Part shown: one piece after another, positions 55,701 to 64,000 of the stretch | Numbering within the stretch: position 1 is the stretch's first letter | Layout of the letters: each line of letters starts with the position of its first letter | NCBI GenBank assembly: GCA_963573305.1 | Contig: OY754327.1 | Span: 181,792,386-181,856,385 of the forward strand | Reading direction: 5' to 3' | From: Pyrrhosoma nymphula | Lineage: Eukaryota > Arthropoda > Insecta > Odonata > Coenagrionidae | DNA: 64,000 nucleotides | The notes under the pieces: generated by a model | The model's input: the letters and a program-made list of their open reading frames with translations, nothing else | The model's database searches: none | Told to the model about the DNA's origin: nothing | Translations under genes and position numbers: made by a program

Positions 55701-58700
55701 AAGGTGGTAGTATTAAGAGGGGGAGTTGCACCCAGAAAACTTATAATTCATTGAATGCCAATTTCACTACTGATCAAAGGGGAATGCATAAATGAATTTT
55801 TAGGAGACAGCATCAATTGCTACGCCTGGATCTGCATATGAATGAACGATTTACTATTTTAACATTTGTGCAAGTCCATTGTAACATTGGTGAAAGTATA
55901 GAAGTGGAATTGGAATAAGTTATGATGCTTAAAAAAAAATAGGGTAGGTAACCGTGACAATGTGTGGGCGTGCTCCTGATGTCATTTTTGAAATTTTGTT
56001 TGTAGTATTGTTAGTTAAATAAAAGAGGTTTTTGTTTTTCAATAGAAATATTCACTTGAAATTAAAGTTGGAGATTAGGGTGTGGTGTATTTTTTCTCGG
56101 ATTTTTAATTTCAGCCTCGTAAATTATGCAATAGGGTAAAGAAAGGATATTCCAAAAATTCTGCTCCATGAGTGAACATTTAGAGGTTGCTCAAGAGGCA
56201 ATGAAATTCAATTTTCCTCTATAGAGAAAATAAGCATTTCTTGGGGAAACGTACACTGTTTTCGTACCACCAATGGAAGTAGTTGATCAACAATGATTCA
56301 TTTTTTGAATTATGGGAAGCATAGAATGATGCTGTTTTAACTTTTTTAATTAAATTGCAAGTAGATGTTTCTCATTATTAGGTGTCTTCTCAATCAATTC
56401 AATTATTTGGTGGTTGTGATGGAATCTGGGCTAAACAGCCCTGAAAGATAAAAAAATTAGAAGCAAGGGCCGCAATAATCTTCATTGTGCATGAGGGAAT
56501 ATAGGTGGATGTAGAAGTTGAAAAGTGTGCTGCCGTTTGCTCTGGACAGCTGTGATAAGAGAGTGATCATTAAAGGATGTCTTTTCAGGAGTAGATGATG
56601 AAAACTTGCAAGCAGTGATTAGGAGAAAATCCAACGCAATGGTATATGTGCAGTAGAAAATCCAACCACAGGAGAAAAAAGATCTTGACAAAAATTTATG
56701 GTTTTCATTTTTTGGGTTGCAAAGAAATAGCACCTGAAAAAAGTCATTTTTCCTGTGTGGCAATGCCAAGAAATGCAAGAAAATTCTGCTGGAAATTTTG
56801 TTGCTCTAGAGCACCCTAACCATTGTTAAGAGAAGCTGACTCTAGAAGTTGCAAATCAAAAAATAGGTAGAAGTGGAAATGTAGTATTACGGGGCACACC
56901 AACATTCAAATTATTAGCTGATATTGCAGGAGAAAGTGGTGCAGATCAAATGGAGTGTAATTAAATTTAGTTTCTCATAGTTACAGTATTGCACTAGAGC
57001 TTGCAGTACTTATAAAATATTCTACAAATTAGTTCAATGAGGGCTTTTGGATGCAATTCATCTTTTCGATTTGGGTTAACATCTAACTTTCATTTTGAAT
57101 ATCTATGAGTTGACTGTGAAATGTGAAGGAGAAATAGTCACTTAATTTTATCCCACTCTAAGAGGATATGAACTATTTAATAATTTTAAATTGACAGAAA
57201 GCGTAAGTCAATTGACTTTATTACAGTAATTGTGAAATTATCAGAACCCAACTTCTATTGAAGGCTTCTGTGGTGTTTTGCTGATCGGTGCTGTGTATTC
57301 CCCAGCATTTTTTGTCTTCTGGTGACAACAGTTTTGTTTCTGTGTCCTGATACACCTTTGGGTCTGGTGGGCTGAAATACCCTTTTCCAAGTGCTGGCAA
57401 GGAGCACAAGGGCTTGGCAAATGTAAATACAGCCCACTCATTAAAATTTGGGACCTAAAAAAGTGAGGAGACGAGGTGAGAGCAAATCAGAGCTCACCTC
57501 ACCAAAGCCCAAGTGCTATCTCTTCATCTGTATGTGTTGCCTGGTAATCCAGTGGGTCATCACCATAAGACAACAAATGTGGTGGAGTACCTGAAGCCAT
57601 CTGGCATCAGACTTTTTTGCACAGGATATATGGCAATGATACATGTTGTATGTGTGACAAATGCCTGTCATATTGTTAAATTGTATGTTTTTGTTTCACA
57701 TTTAAAAGTTTTATTTTACTAATACAGAACAAATTATGTTGGTAGTTGGAGAATCAGGGTGGGAATTTATTGGAGGGGTAAGACATTAATTAAAATGGTT
57801 TCTGTGGATGGAATCTGTTCAATATTACGTCAAGGAAGTGTGGAAGATGCATGGTAAGAGAATAGGTATAGGGGTAGGAGATAGCTTATTTAGTCAGATT
57901 TATTAATGACCTAGCATTAGCCAGTAATTCTAAAGGAGTGCAGTCACCGGGGTACTGATTAGGAAATCAGTACAAGAAATCCTTAATGTAGATTGTTTGC
58001 TAAAAACTAAAATATAAACTGTCTTTGATCAAATCATGCAAAGAGTAGCCATAAAAGGAGGTTGAAAGATAGATGGTGCTGTAGGCAGAAGAGGATAAAG
58101 GAATGAGAGTCACTACCTGATAGGAAAAGAATATGACAGGGACTTCATGTGAGAATGTTAAGTGAAGGCTGGTGAGGAGTTATATGAAGTGTAACATTTA
58201 ATAGTGCATAACCTTGAACTCTGGGTTTAGGAGATGGAAATAATTTGGACACACAAAAGGTGTGTGGGTGGGAGGGAGAAGATGCAATGGATTAAGAGGA
58301 AGAGATATGATGGAAGTGCTAGGCATAGTCGGTGAAGGGAAGTAGATGGAGTTAGACAATTAGGTTAAAACGGGTATCAAAGGCTGCATCACTTGCACAC
58401 TACCATGTGTGCCACTGCAGGGGGTGTTAGGACAACTGCCACAGCAACAGAAATTTTCATACCTATCAATTTGGTAGGGTACCTCTCTTTATTTTTTCAC
58501 TTCTATTAGTTCTTGAGATGGAGTCTGGGGGGAAAATAATATCTTCCTTGTCATTCAGAAACTCGAATGGTTATAAATTTTCAAGTAATCTTAGTGTAGT
58601 GTGTGGCATTGGTGTATTTAATTTATCCCACACCATGCAAAATAGACAAATGGAAAAAGCTGACAAAAAAATAAAAATGCCATTATCAGTGTGTAAGTTG

Positions 58701-61700
58701 CTTCTTTGCTTGGTCACTCTATAATGGTAGTTGCACATGACATTGCATCAGTGGCGGATACAGAAAAAACTCAAGGGGGGGGGGCGCAAGTTATCGCGAC
58801 GATTGTAGCTTTCAAACTGACTGTCTGGCAGCGACTCTGCTTCCCTTATATATGTAGCTCGGTTGTTTCGAGAACATTTGGTGCCAGAATGTTCGCTTCC
58901 AGACTTATAAGGAGTGTGAACAAATACAAACAGTAGAATATTCGCGACTTTTCTTGAAAAAATGCCAGACAATAACGTATCGAGATCATTAGAATGGCCG
59001 AGACTTTTCTCGTAGGTTAGCTATCTATGTGCCAGACAAACGTATAAAATACGCGGACGCGCACGTGTGCTACATAAGAAAGTACAACTTCTCGATAACT
59101 CGAATCAGAGTTGACTGACGAAAGACACGAACGAATAGCGTGCGGGCTGACTGGTGGAGGCGGCAATGCAGGCGGCCCCGCAAGGGGGGGGCGTGCGCCC
59201 CCTATATGTATCCGCCACTGCATTGCATGCAATTTTCTATAGTTATCACTTACTAACAATTAGCAATGGCTGAAAATTAACAAAATTCTTAATACATATT
59301 ACATTCATCTATGGTGTTCTCAGAAATTCCTGGGGTTTGAGCTGTTGCAGTACTTCTATGAGTTTAGTTATGTGGAAAACCCCATTTCTTTAATATTAGC
59401 AGGGTTGCTACAGGCCAGGAACACCTGGAAATGTCTTAGGAAATGAGAAATTAGTCTGGAAATTTGCTTTTCAAAGTCAAAATATGATTGTTTTCAATAA
59501 GTGAGCAGCACTGTTTTGGGCACTGTCTGTTGGTGTGTAGACTTATGATTTTTAGTACCTTGTCTGAATGAGGCGTTGGAACTCTTATTTGGTGTTTAGC
59601 AAGTAATTATGCCCCTAAAATAAACTTTATGGTCCTATTCTTTAAACTCTTGTGGAGGATGATGGAATATTTCTTTATCCTCTGATTGTGCATAGGTGGT
59701 TCGCGGCCCTACTAAAATGTAAGGACGAGACCTAAGAATATTGTACCTAAAAAAAGGTTGATTTTCCCCCAAAGCAACAGTGGCGGTGCTCTGTTGGAAA
59801 ACTTTATTCCCTCACATTTGCATTATTCCAGTTAATGTGCTGTGCTCCTATTGTTGCACCTTATTCAAAATATGCTCCAAAAGGGTGGAATTTTACTTGG
59901 AAAAATTAAAATTTTGGCCTGGAAAAATCCTGGAATTTCTTAATCTCTAGTCTTTAGCAACCCTGATCAGACAATTCATTGACTTTTAATAGGCATAATC
60001 TATCTGAAATAAAACTTACACTTTGTAATGGTCCACTGAATTGATTTATTTCTTACGACCAGGGTTTCATCACATAGTGACATCTTCAGGTAACAATGAT
60101 CATTTTACATCCGTATATATACATAATCCAGGTGTGTAGGGGCAACAGGGGAAGGAGGGAGGGCAGGGGGTAATTTTTATTTCTGATATGGGGAGGTTCT
60201 ACAAATTGAAGCCTGAAGTTATTACGAATATTTTGAAAGGCATAATCTATGTTTGCTCCGGGAAATCTTTGCATTAGTTTTAATAACAAAATGGTGGACA
60301 TTTTTCTAGGTCAATTTTTTTACTTTATGAAGAAAGAAAGTTACATTTACAGGCCAATATTAGAAAAGTTATTTATATCACAAGCCTCCACATAGACTTG
60401 TGTGAAGTGTGAATCCTTAAGAGTAATTGTGACGATTTTCGATACCATTAATGGAATTGAATTTCCATTCATGCAACAAGAGTCTGGGTCTGCCTGCCAG
60501 CAGATGGAGGGACAGTGACATGGCCACTATACTTATAAGCTTCTTGCATATTGTAATCAACTGACAGGTGCATATTAGTTCAAAAAGTTATGGCATTAAT
60601 CAAAGTTTTCATGAAAATTTAGTGTTTAATTTATTTATTAAATTAAATATGCAAACTATTTACAATAACTGTAAACACTTAACCATTGTTTTGTTATGAG
60701 ATATTTGAAAATTTAATAGTTGCCTTTGCTAATCTGGAAAATCACATGATAAATTCGTAGAAGACTTCGTAGAAGTTACTAGTACTCATGGTTTTCACAG
60801 CTTAGTACTTTTCTACAGTATTTTATAATTGCACGACACGTTTTGCCGCTTTACGGCATAGTCCTTTATATTTTGTAAACCTGGCTATGTCATAAAGCGG
60901 CGAAACGCATCATGGAATATTAAAATACTGTAGAAAAGTACTAAGCTGTGTTAATCATGAGTCCCCCCTGCTCCTTTAGAGAAATACCTGTATTATCTGG
61001 ATGGTGCTTAATCAAGACAACCCCTCTTCCCACATAGTGTGGAGTGTCTAGGGTCTACTGTATTTAACCTCTTGTTTATAGGTCAAAGTGAGTTGTTTAA
61101 GGGGACCTAAGTAAAATCCTTAGTCAGAAGTGTTATAGTTTCTCATGTTACCAGCTTAGTGTTAAACAAATGAATCTCCTTGTCTCGAGTGGAAGGGTGC
61201 ATTCAGTGTAAATTGCTGGGTGAAAAAGTGCATAGTATTGAGGTATGTGGTATTCTTGTATGTAATAGGCTTTCAGGTTGCTTCTCATATTTTTGAATAA
61301 ATTCTTTCATAAGTGTTCTCTAATTTGTTTTGAGTTAAAAATATTGATCAGCTTTTATCTTGTGGATGGATAATCATAGAGATTAAGCAGCTTTAAGGAT
61401 TCAAATTTTCAGTCCATCAACTGTCTCATGGAATTATATCATTTGGGTATACTTGTCCTATATTTCACTGTGTAAAATTGATGAATTTTTATTGAGTATT
61501 ATTGTGACCAATTTCTCTATGACTTGGCAATATCCAATGGTCCTTACAAAATATATTGTGACATCTTGCCTGTGTAGGTGGCAGAGCAGAGTACTTACAT
61601 TATTTAATTGGTCTTCATGTGAAGAATAATAACGTCTCAGAAATGTCACGTGCTGAAGTGGTGTGTGGTCATTCGAAAGGTTGGAATCCTGTGTTTTACA

Positions 61701-63439
61701 TTCAGTCTATGTTTGATGCCCTCCCTGGCAAGCAATCTGTTCTTGCAAACTTGTATGGTGTCCTATCATCCAATGGCACACACACCTGCCGTGGTTCACT
61801 GGGGGTGTCCGTTATTTTGAAGCTTGAAATAGTAGAGGATCAGAATCTTGCCTGTTTGACCAGCTAAATCGATTCCCTTGGTCATTCATGAAGAAATTGT
61901 ACTGTAGGTCTAACATTTAAAATTTAATTTTTCCCTTCGGTTATCAGGACTGATAGTGTATTACTCTTGCATTCATATTCTCTCTGAATTTTTTATTTCT
62001 TTATTCTTTCCTGTAGTGATAAATTTTCTCCTCAAGCTGATTACCTCTACAGCCCATAAGCCTTCAGAATTCTTTTTGTATGTGTGCTGTTTTTAGTTCT
62101 GTGAAATTAAATCCTGTTTCCTTGTGTTAATCACCAAGCTAAATAGTAATTTTTCCTCCTGGATGCGTATCAATGATAAATTGGCATAATACATGTTGTG
62201 AAAGTAGGAGTTTCTGAAAACATTATTCATGATTTCAATACCATTGGTTGTTTATGGTGCTCTAGCATTACAAATGAACAGAGTCAAATAAACAAAGTAA
62301 TTTTTTGATCTTCTACTGGGTCATGGGCTCTATTTTTGCTGATGTTTTGACTTGAGAAAAGTTTTCTGAGAGAATGAGTGATATTTGTTGTATGTACTTT
62401 TGGCTTTCCATTGGTATTTTAAGGGTATGCAATAGCCAGTAGCTAGATATTATTTTTAGGGGATTTTTAGAAGATACTCTCTGACAAATGATTTATTGAA
62501 GTAAGTTCAGTAAGGTTCAAATCTCATTTCTTATATACTACTTTACACATGGTGCGGTCATTATTTCGTCACTTTATTTTTGGTCAGTATAGGAGTGGCA
62601 TGTTCATGGCTAAGGCTATTCTGTTGGCACCTAGTTGCTCATATTTGGCTACTTTAATTAGGGAAGTAAAGAAGATTGCTGTTTGACTTTTGTATGTGGT
62701 CCATACTCCTTGGAAAATAAATACAATCAGAGAAAGTAAAAAAGAATAAAATTAATGTTGTTGGAGAAGTTACTGCCTAATGCAGTTTTTACTTTATGTG
62801 AGATGACAATTTTGACAATGATTTTTAAATGATCTGCAGAGGAGCATCTTAAATTTAGTTTATCGAGTAAATATTTTTTATAATATTAAGAGTTGAGGTT
62901 AGCGTTTTTAGAAGTTATTTTTATTGTTATTCCTTGAACCGTGTTTTCTTTGATGGGTTTCACACATGTTGAAAAGCATGCTGCCAGTGAATTTTGATCT
63001 GCATGTGAAACTTGACCGCAATTTATTTTTTCATTCACTTTGTTTATGCATATGTGAGTAGCCTAAAGTAAGTGCCATTCCCCCCTCCTTAAGGGTGTGG
63101 ATTTTCTTCTCCCTCCACAGGGCAATAAACCCCCTGGTGATGTTCGTGAGCAACAGCAGCAGCAGCAGCTCCATGCCCACCATCAAGAGGGCGCCCATGC
63201 CCACCATCACCAGAGGCACCACCACATCCCACAAGGTGCAACAATGGCTCTGGTCCAACCTCCACCCCAACAACAGCAGCAACAGCAGATTACGGTCTCA
63301 GATAGTGGTTCAAACCACCCAGGCGCTTCAGTCGCTACGACACATCTTGAGGTTCCAGTTGTTGTAGACCCAAAAGGTGGGGACGGTCGCATGGACAAGT
63401 CTACTTGCACGACAGAGCGGGCCCCTGGATCTAGTGGAG
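43710..63439 (+). CDS. Gene B: N-terminal part of a Gln/His-rich, probably nuclear, protein
   Basis: Coding exons 43710-43760, 43970-44116 and 63121-about 63439 join in phase 0 and 0 and give about 172 residues; the gene runs past the right edge. Order: MNAEQHALPPPSSEPTE; a conserved-looking block with SATDLRVGSAVALSNVAKYW and VLTNLFPGPVPQVPVYG; then a GNKPPGDVREQQQQQQLHAH segment with His-rich and poly-Gln stretches. Low-complexity Gln/His tracts next to a compact conserved motif are typical of transcriptional co-regulators. The family was not recognised. Other exons could lie in the 19-kb intron but none was found. Confidence 0.72.
43970..44116 (+). CDS. Gene B second coding exon
   Basis: Acceptor ACTTTTTTACAG ends at 43969; donor AGG|GTAAAA begins at 44117. 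It holds 49 codons with ESSVRPRTESATDLRVG, then SAVALSNVAKYWVLTNLFPG and PVPQVPVYGAPR. The hydrophobic, aromatic middle (KYWVLTNLFPG) looks like a conserved interaction motif. Phase 0 at both ends. Confidence 0.82.
44120..45330. other. Gene B intron, nothing recognised
   Basis: AT- and T-rich intron. The frame at 44251-44499 is unsupported. No repeat with defined ends was found here. Confidence 0.45.
45335..46262. mobile_element. Pogo/Tigger-like non-autonomous DNA transposon
   Basis: The terminal inverted repeat CAGGCAGTCCTCGACTTT (45335 onward) matches the reverse complement of AAAGTCGAGGACCGCCTG ending at 46262 with one difference. Each end is flanked by TA (45333-45334 and 46263-46264), the target duplication of the Tc1/mariner-pogo group. 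The CAG-N-x-GTCCTCGA end is typical of Tigger-type elements. No transposase was recognised in the 928 bp, so this is a MITE-like derivative. The frame at 46043-46432 crosses its edge and is not a gene. Confidence 0.8.
46424..46650. repeat. G-run dispersed repeat (GGGCGTAACCAGG type)
   Basis: CATGGGCGTAACCAGGGAAA is followed by a long G-run (about 46450-46464). Near 46604-46618 a GGGGGTGATCCCCCTAAG phrase follows. This phrasing recurs in many arthropod genomes as short element ends. It lies next to the Tigger-like element. Boundaries are uncertain. Confidence 0.4.
46651..49035. other. Gene B intron, nothing recognised
   Basis: AT-rich intron sequence without supported exons or defined repeats. 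Confidence 0.45.
49040..49504. mobile_element. Foldback MITE of about 465 bp
   Basis: The arms (about 49040-49262 and 49285-49504) are inverted copies. CACTACTGCAAAAAATAGCA pairs with TGCTATTTTTTGCAGTGGTG at the ends; GGTAATCTGCAACCACATCT pairs with AGATGTGGTTGCAGATTACC inside; GGGGGCTGTTTAGACAG pairs with GTACAGACAGCCCCTGA near the centre. The loop is short (about 20-30 bp). No coding capacity. Confidence 0.82.
49688..49880. repeat. Pair of direct repeats with CTTCCGGT motifs
   Basis: GCAAATGTAACACTTCCGGT occurs at about 49697-49716 and again at about 49831-49850, roughly 134 bp apart. The second copy continues into two further CTTCCGGT-like words (TTAAACCGGATGTAAACTTC). CTTCCGG is also the core of an ETS-type binding site, but clustering in a repeated unit points first to a satellite-like repeat. 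Confidence 0.6.
50622..51246. mobile_element. MITE with about 50-bp terminal inverted repeats
   Basis: The left end TATGACCTGTTGCTCACAGT (50622 on) pairs with the right end ACCGTGAGCAACAGGCATA (ending 51246), and the match continues inward through TAAAATTTTC to a TTTTATAAAA-rich zone. The interior, about 500 bp, has no transposase. Another TTTTATAAAACC repeat lies at about 50710-50780. The superfamily was not assigned because the target duplication is unclear. Confidence 0.75.
51250..53120. other. Gene B intron, nothing recognised
   Basis: AT-rich intron sequence with no supported feature. Confidence 0.45.
53120..53510. mobile_element. Foldback element with hammerhead-like motifs and GA/CT interior
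   Basis: The arms about 53120-53200 and 53440-53510 are inverted copies (ATTGCTATTTTTCACTGGTG with TATCAGTGGAAAATTGCAAT). On plus, CTGATGA is at 53443-53449, GAAAC at 53464-53468 and GGTC at 53472-53475. On minus, CTGAAGA is at 53190-53196 with a decayed GAAAC. The interior is G-rich then C-rich (53245-53350) and folds on itself. This is the same architecture as the 34.5-kb element. No coding capacity. Confidence 0.72.
53511..53840. other. Gene B intron, nothing recognised
   Basis: AT-rich spacer between the foldback element and the mariner derivative. Confidence 0.45.
53947..54639 (-). pseudogene. Mariner transposase, C-terminal two-thirds, catalytic residue lost
   Basis: A 230-codon open frame on minus. 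Mariner landmarks: FLDSIVTGDETWV (first catalytic Asp) at about residues 32-44, HYNARPHTA at about 138-146, and YSPNVAPSDFHMFLALKKHL (third Asp) at about 164-183. In the family the middle motif is HDNARPH; here Asp is Tyr, which should abolish DDD catalysis. The N-terminal helix-turn-helix DNA-binding part is absent. Upstream of the ATG the sequence turns into the opposite-facing arm, so the first part of the gene is not present. A dead copy. Confidence 0.88.
54629..54942 (+). pseudogene. Second mariner transposase fragment, facing the first
   Basis: Plus-strand copy of the same C-terminal third. It reads VSFHHDNAR (here the middle Asp is kept), then a frame change, then FLDLKKHLGRMKIAMDDELQ and DYIEK before a TAG at 54940-54942. 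It differs from the minus copy by small indels and substitutions, so the arms have diverged since, or came from two related copies. Confidence 0.8.
55170..55345 (+). repeat. C-run dispersed repeat, copy 3
   Basis: CCTGGGGGGTATTCCATACC, a C-run at 55297-55313 and GAATCTCTGGTGTGGAGCCG CCCCTG match copies at 28.2 and 33.0 kb. The GGGGCGGCTCC-type end (minus strand) resembles hAT-like short elements. Frames across it are artefacts. Confidence 0.5.
55346..58740. other. Gene B intron, weak repeat remnants
   Basis: AT-rich. Purine-rich blocks at about 56480-56900 and 57860-58360 look like decayed LINE-type or other repeat coding sequence but carry stops in every frame and could not be assigned. A minus-strand set of overlapping frames at 57221-57441 (with YICQALVLLAS) also lacks a recognisable family. 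Confidence 0.35.
58749..59220. mobile_element. hAT-type MITE with 8-bp target duplication
   Basis: The terminal inverted repeat CAGTGGCGGATACAGAAA (58749 on) matches TATATGTATCCGCCACTG (ending 59220) over about 14-16 bp. Exact 8-bp direct copies of CATTGCAT flank it at 58741-58748 and 59221-59228, the target length of the hAT superfamily. Inner G-runs (58775-58784, 59185-59191) are part of the TIR region. The interior is CpG-rich and non-coding. The clean duplication points to a fairly recent insertion. Confidence 0.92.
59400..59965. mobile_element. MITE with CAGGGTTGCTA termini
   Basis: CAGGGTTGCTA (59400-59410) and TAGCAACCCTG (59955-59965) are perfect inverted ends. Inside them GGCCAGGAACACCTGGAAAT pairs loosely with TTGGCCTGGAAAAATCCTGG, and AGGAAATGAGAAATTAG has a partner AATTTCTTAATCTC. 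The interior has no transposase. hAT-like ends, but no 8-bp duplication was found. Confidence 0.7.
60035..60200 (-). mobile_element. Half of a hammerhead-bearing foldback element
   Basis: The left arm of the family seen at 53.1 kb: a terminal region (about 60035-60095) containing the hammerhead-like motif, followed by a purine-rich stretch (AGGGGCAACAGGGGAAGGAG). The opposite arm is missing. On minus the motif is fully formed; see the ncRNA entry. Confidence 0.6.
60053..60093 (-). ncRNA. Candidate minimal type I hammerhead ribozyme
   Basis: On minus: UUAC (60093-60090), CUGAAGA (60089-60083), U, GUCAC (60081-60077), loop UAU, GUGAU (60073-60069), GAAAC (60068-60064), then CCUGGUC (60063-60057) and GUAA (60056-60053). 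Stem I is UUAC/GUAA; stem II is GUCAC/GUGAU with one G-U; helix III is A-U, C-G, C-G with a 2-nt loop; the cleavage triplet is GUC before 60056. One extra U sits between the CUGANGA box and stem II. Such tiny helix III ribozymes are known from Penelope-like elements and retrozymes, often active as dimers. Activity is inferred. Confidence 0.6.
60100..60780. other. Gene B intron, nothing further
   Basis: AT-rich intron between two foldback loci; no gene was seen. Confidence 0.4.
60784..60964. mobile_element. Foldback element, decayed hammerhead-like motifs in both arms
   Basis: The arms about 60784-60864 and 60888-60964 are inverted (CACAGCTTAGTACTTTTCTA with TAGAAAAGTACTAAGCTGTG). The plus arm has AAAGCGGCGAAACGCATC; the minus arm has AAAGCGGCAAAACGTGTC. 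Both keep a GCGGC stem and the GAAAC-type core followed by a UC triplet, but the CUGANGA box is lost. No coding capacity. Confidence 0.7.
60970..63095. other. Gene B intron, nothing recognised
   Basis: AT-rich intron. The frame 61619-61867 has moderately complex composition but no domain, acceptor or donor that would fit gene B. Confidence 0.4.
63121..63439 (+). CDS. Gene B third coding exon (poly-Gln/His)
   Basis: Acceptor TTCTCCCTCCACAG ends at 63120. The frame is phase 0 and gives GNKPPGDVREQQQQQQLHAH, then His-rich HHQEGAHAHHHQRHHH, a second Gln run, and SVATTHLEVPVVVDPKGGDG. A possible donor, GGAG|GTGCGA, at 63440 would end the exon in phase 1. The frame otherwise stays open to 63657, but that part is CT-rich and looks intronic. 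Gln codons are mainly CAG/CAA mixes, so the tracts are not pure microsatellites. Confidence 0.72.
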
Positions 63440-63440
63440 G

Positions 63441-64000
63441 TGCGATGATGCCTCCCATCCCTTTCTCTCTCCCTCCTCTCTCTCTCTCTCACAATCTCTC
63501 CCCATTCCTTCTAACACACATTCCCTCTCTCAATCTCATCCTGTCCTCCCTGCCTTTCCATTTGCCTGAAACCTTTGAGCCATCCTGTTTTCTTTCTGCT
63601 TTTGGTGACATCCAAATCATCCCATGTTACTTGTTGCATAAATTGTTTGTAGTATAATGCATACTGATTTGGATCATATGTTATCAGTCTGCAAGAGAAG
63701 CCTGAAGTAATGGCATCCGACAAATCTAAATGTTTTTCTGGGAAAATCACTTTTTAATGATTGAAGTTCTGGATGAAATGAAAATGAAATCTTTGGAAAA
63801 AATAGTGCATGTGATATGCTTGAACTATTTATTTCACATGGAATGCTAGACTTACTGTCCAAGTTAGGGTTGAAATAAGAAGTATGAAATTTGATTAGTG
63901 CAGTGGGAAATGCCTATGATTCCCAGTTTTATTGATTTACCAGGGTAGTTGACTCTGTTCTTCTCTCAGTCATTTTTGCTTGGTTACAAGAATATGTTAT
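63441..64000. other. Gene B intron start, CT microsatellite
   Basis: A pyrimidine-rich run (CCCTCCTCTCTCTCTCTCTC, about 63471-63490) follows the possible donor. The remaining sequence to the window edge is AT-rich with no supported feature. Confidence 0.45.

Noticed and set aside
57221..57441. Three overlapping minus-strand frames
   Set aside because: No family recognised, and all three frames are open over the same bases, which suggests a low stop density rather than coding.
61619..61867. 82-codon frame with ordinary composition
   Set aside because: No domain recognised and no acceptor or donor that would fit gene B.
63097..63120. ATG at 63097 as a start for the Gln/His-rich protein
   Set aside because: It lies in the polypyrimidine/acceptor tract (TTCTCCCTCCACAG); the phase-0 join to the exon at 43970-44116 is the simpler reading.
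63207..63458. Minus-strand Cys-rich frame opposite the poly-Gln exon
   Set aside because: The Cys run is the antisense of CAG/CAA repeats.
1..64000. CRISPR array or bacterial defence system
   Set aside because: No regularly spaced direct repeats with unique spacers, and the window is clearly eukaryotic with spliced genes.

Overview
This is a eukaryotic nuclear window, most likely from an insect with a large, AT-rich, transposon-laden genome. It has long introns, GT/AG splice junctions, tRNA-derived SINEs, mariner, hAT and pogo-type DNA transposons, a non-LTR retrotransposon and insect-style promoter motifs (a TATCGATA/DRE site). It shows no bacterial operons, Shine-Dalgarno sites or dense ORFs. 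The species cannot be named from the sequence alone.

Layout. 1-2.4 kb: a decayed hAT transposon of the ZMYM1/TTF-zinc-finger type, interrupted by a near-perfect 180-bp palindrome. 2.4-25.6 kb: mostly noncoding, with several GC-rich islands (about 4.5-5.0, 6.25-6.65, 7.8-8.0, 11.4-11.6, 18.9-19.3, 20.2-20.4 and 21.1-21.5 kb), tRNA-like SINEs, foldback elements, a possible upstream exon at 9989-10107 and a 5'-truncated LINE reverse transcriptase (22.1-23.1 kb). 25.6-41.8 kb: gene A, plus strand, at least five exons whose splice phases all agree. It encodes a single-pass membrane protein with a furin-like cysteine-rich ectodomain, one transmembrane helix and a helical, acidic-tailed cytoplasmic region; its family was not recognised. 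42.6 kb to beyond the right edge: gene B, plus strand, with a DRE-bearing promoter, a noncoding first exon, a start codon at 43710, and coding exons at 43710-43760, 43970-44116 and 63121-about 63439. The third exon is Gln/His-rich, as in transcriptional regulators. Gene B's 19-kb second intron holds a pogo/Tigger-like MITE, foldback elements, a palindromic mariner derivative, a hAT MITE with an exact 8-bp target duplication, and other repeats.

The most interesting signal is a dispersed set of foldback elements whose arms carry the layout of a minimal type I hammerhead ribozyme: CUGANGA, a short stem II, GAAAC, a tiny helix III, then a GUC/GUU cleavage triplet. Six loci carry the motif at about 1.6, 15.7, 34.6/35.6, 53.2/53.45, 60.07 and 60.85 kb. 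The copy on the minus strand at 60053-60093 keeps all three stems and the core. Several loci carry the motif twice, head to head, at the two ends of a snap-back element, often around a GA/CT-rich interior. This recalls Penelope-like elements and metazoan retrozymes, but no reverse transcriptase lies next to them.

Genes A and B lie in tandem about 1 kb apart (AATAAA at 41749; promoter motifs near 42.8 kb). They are probably transcribed independently, and nothing in the sequence links their functions.
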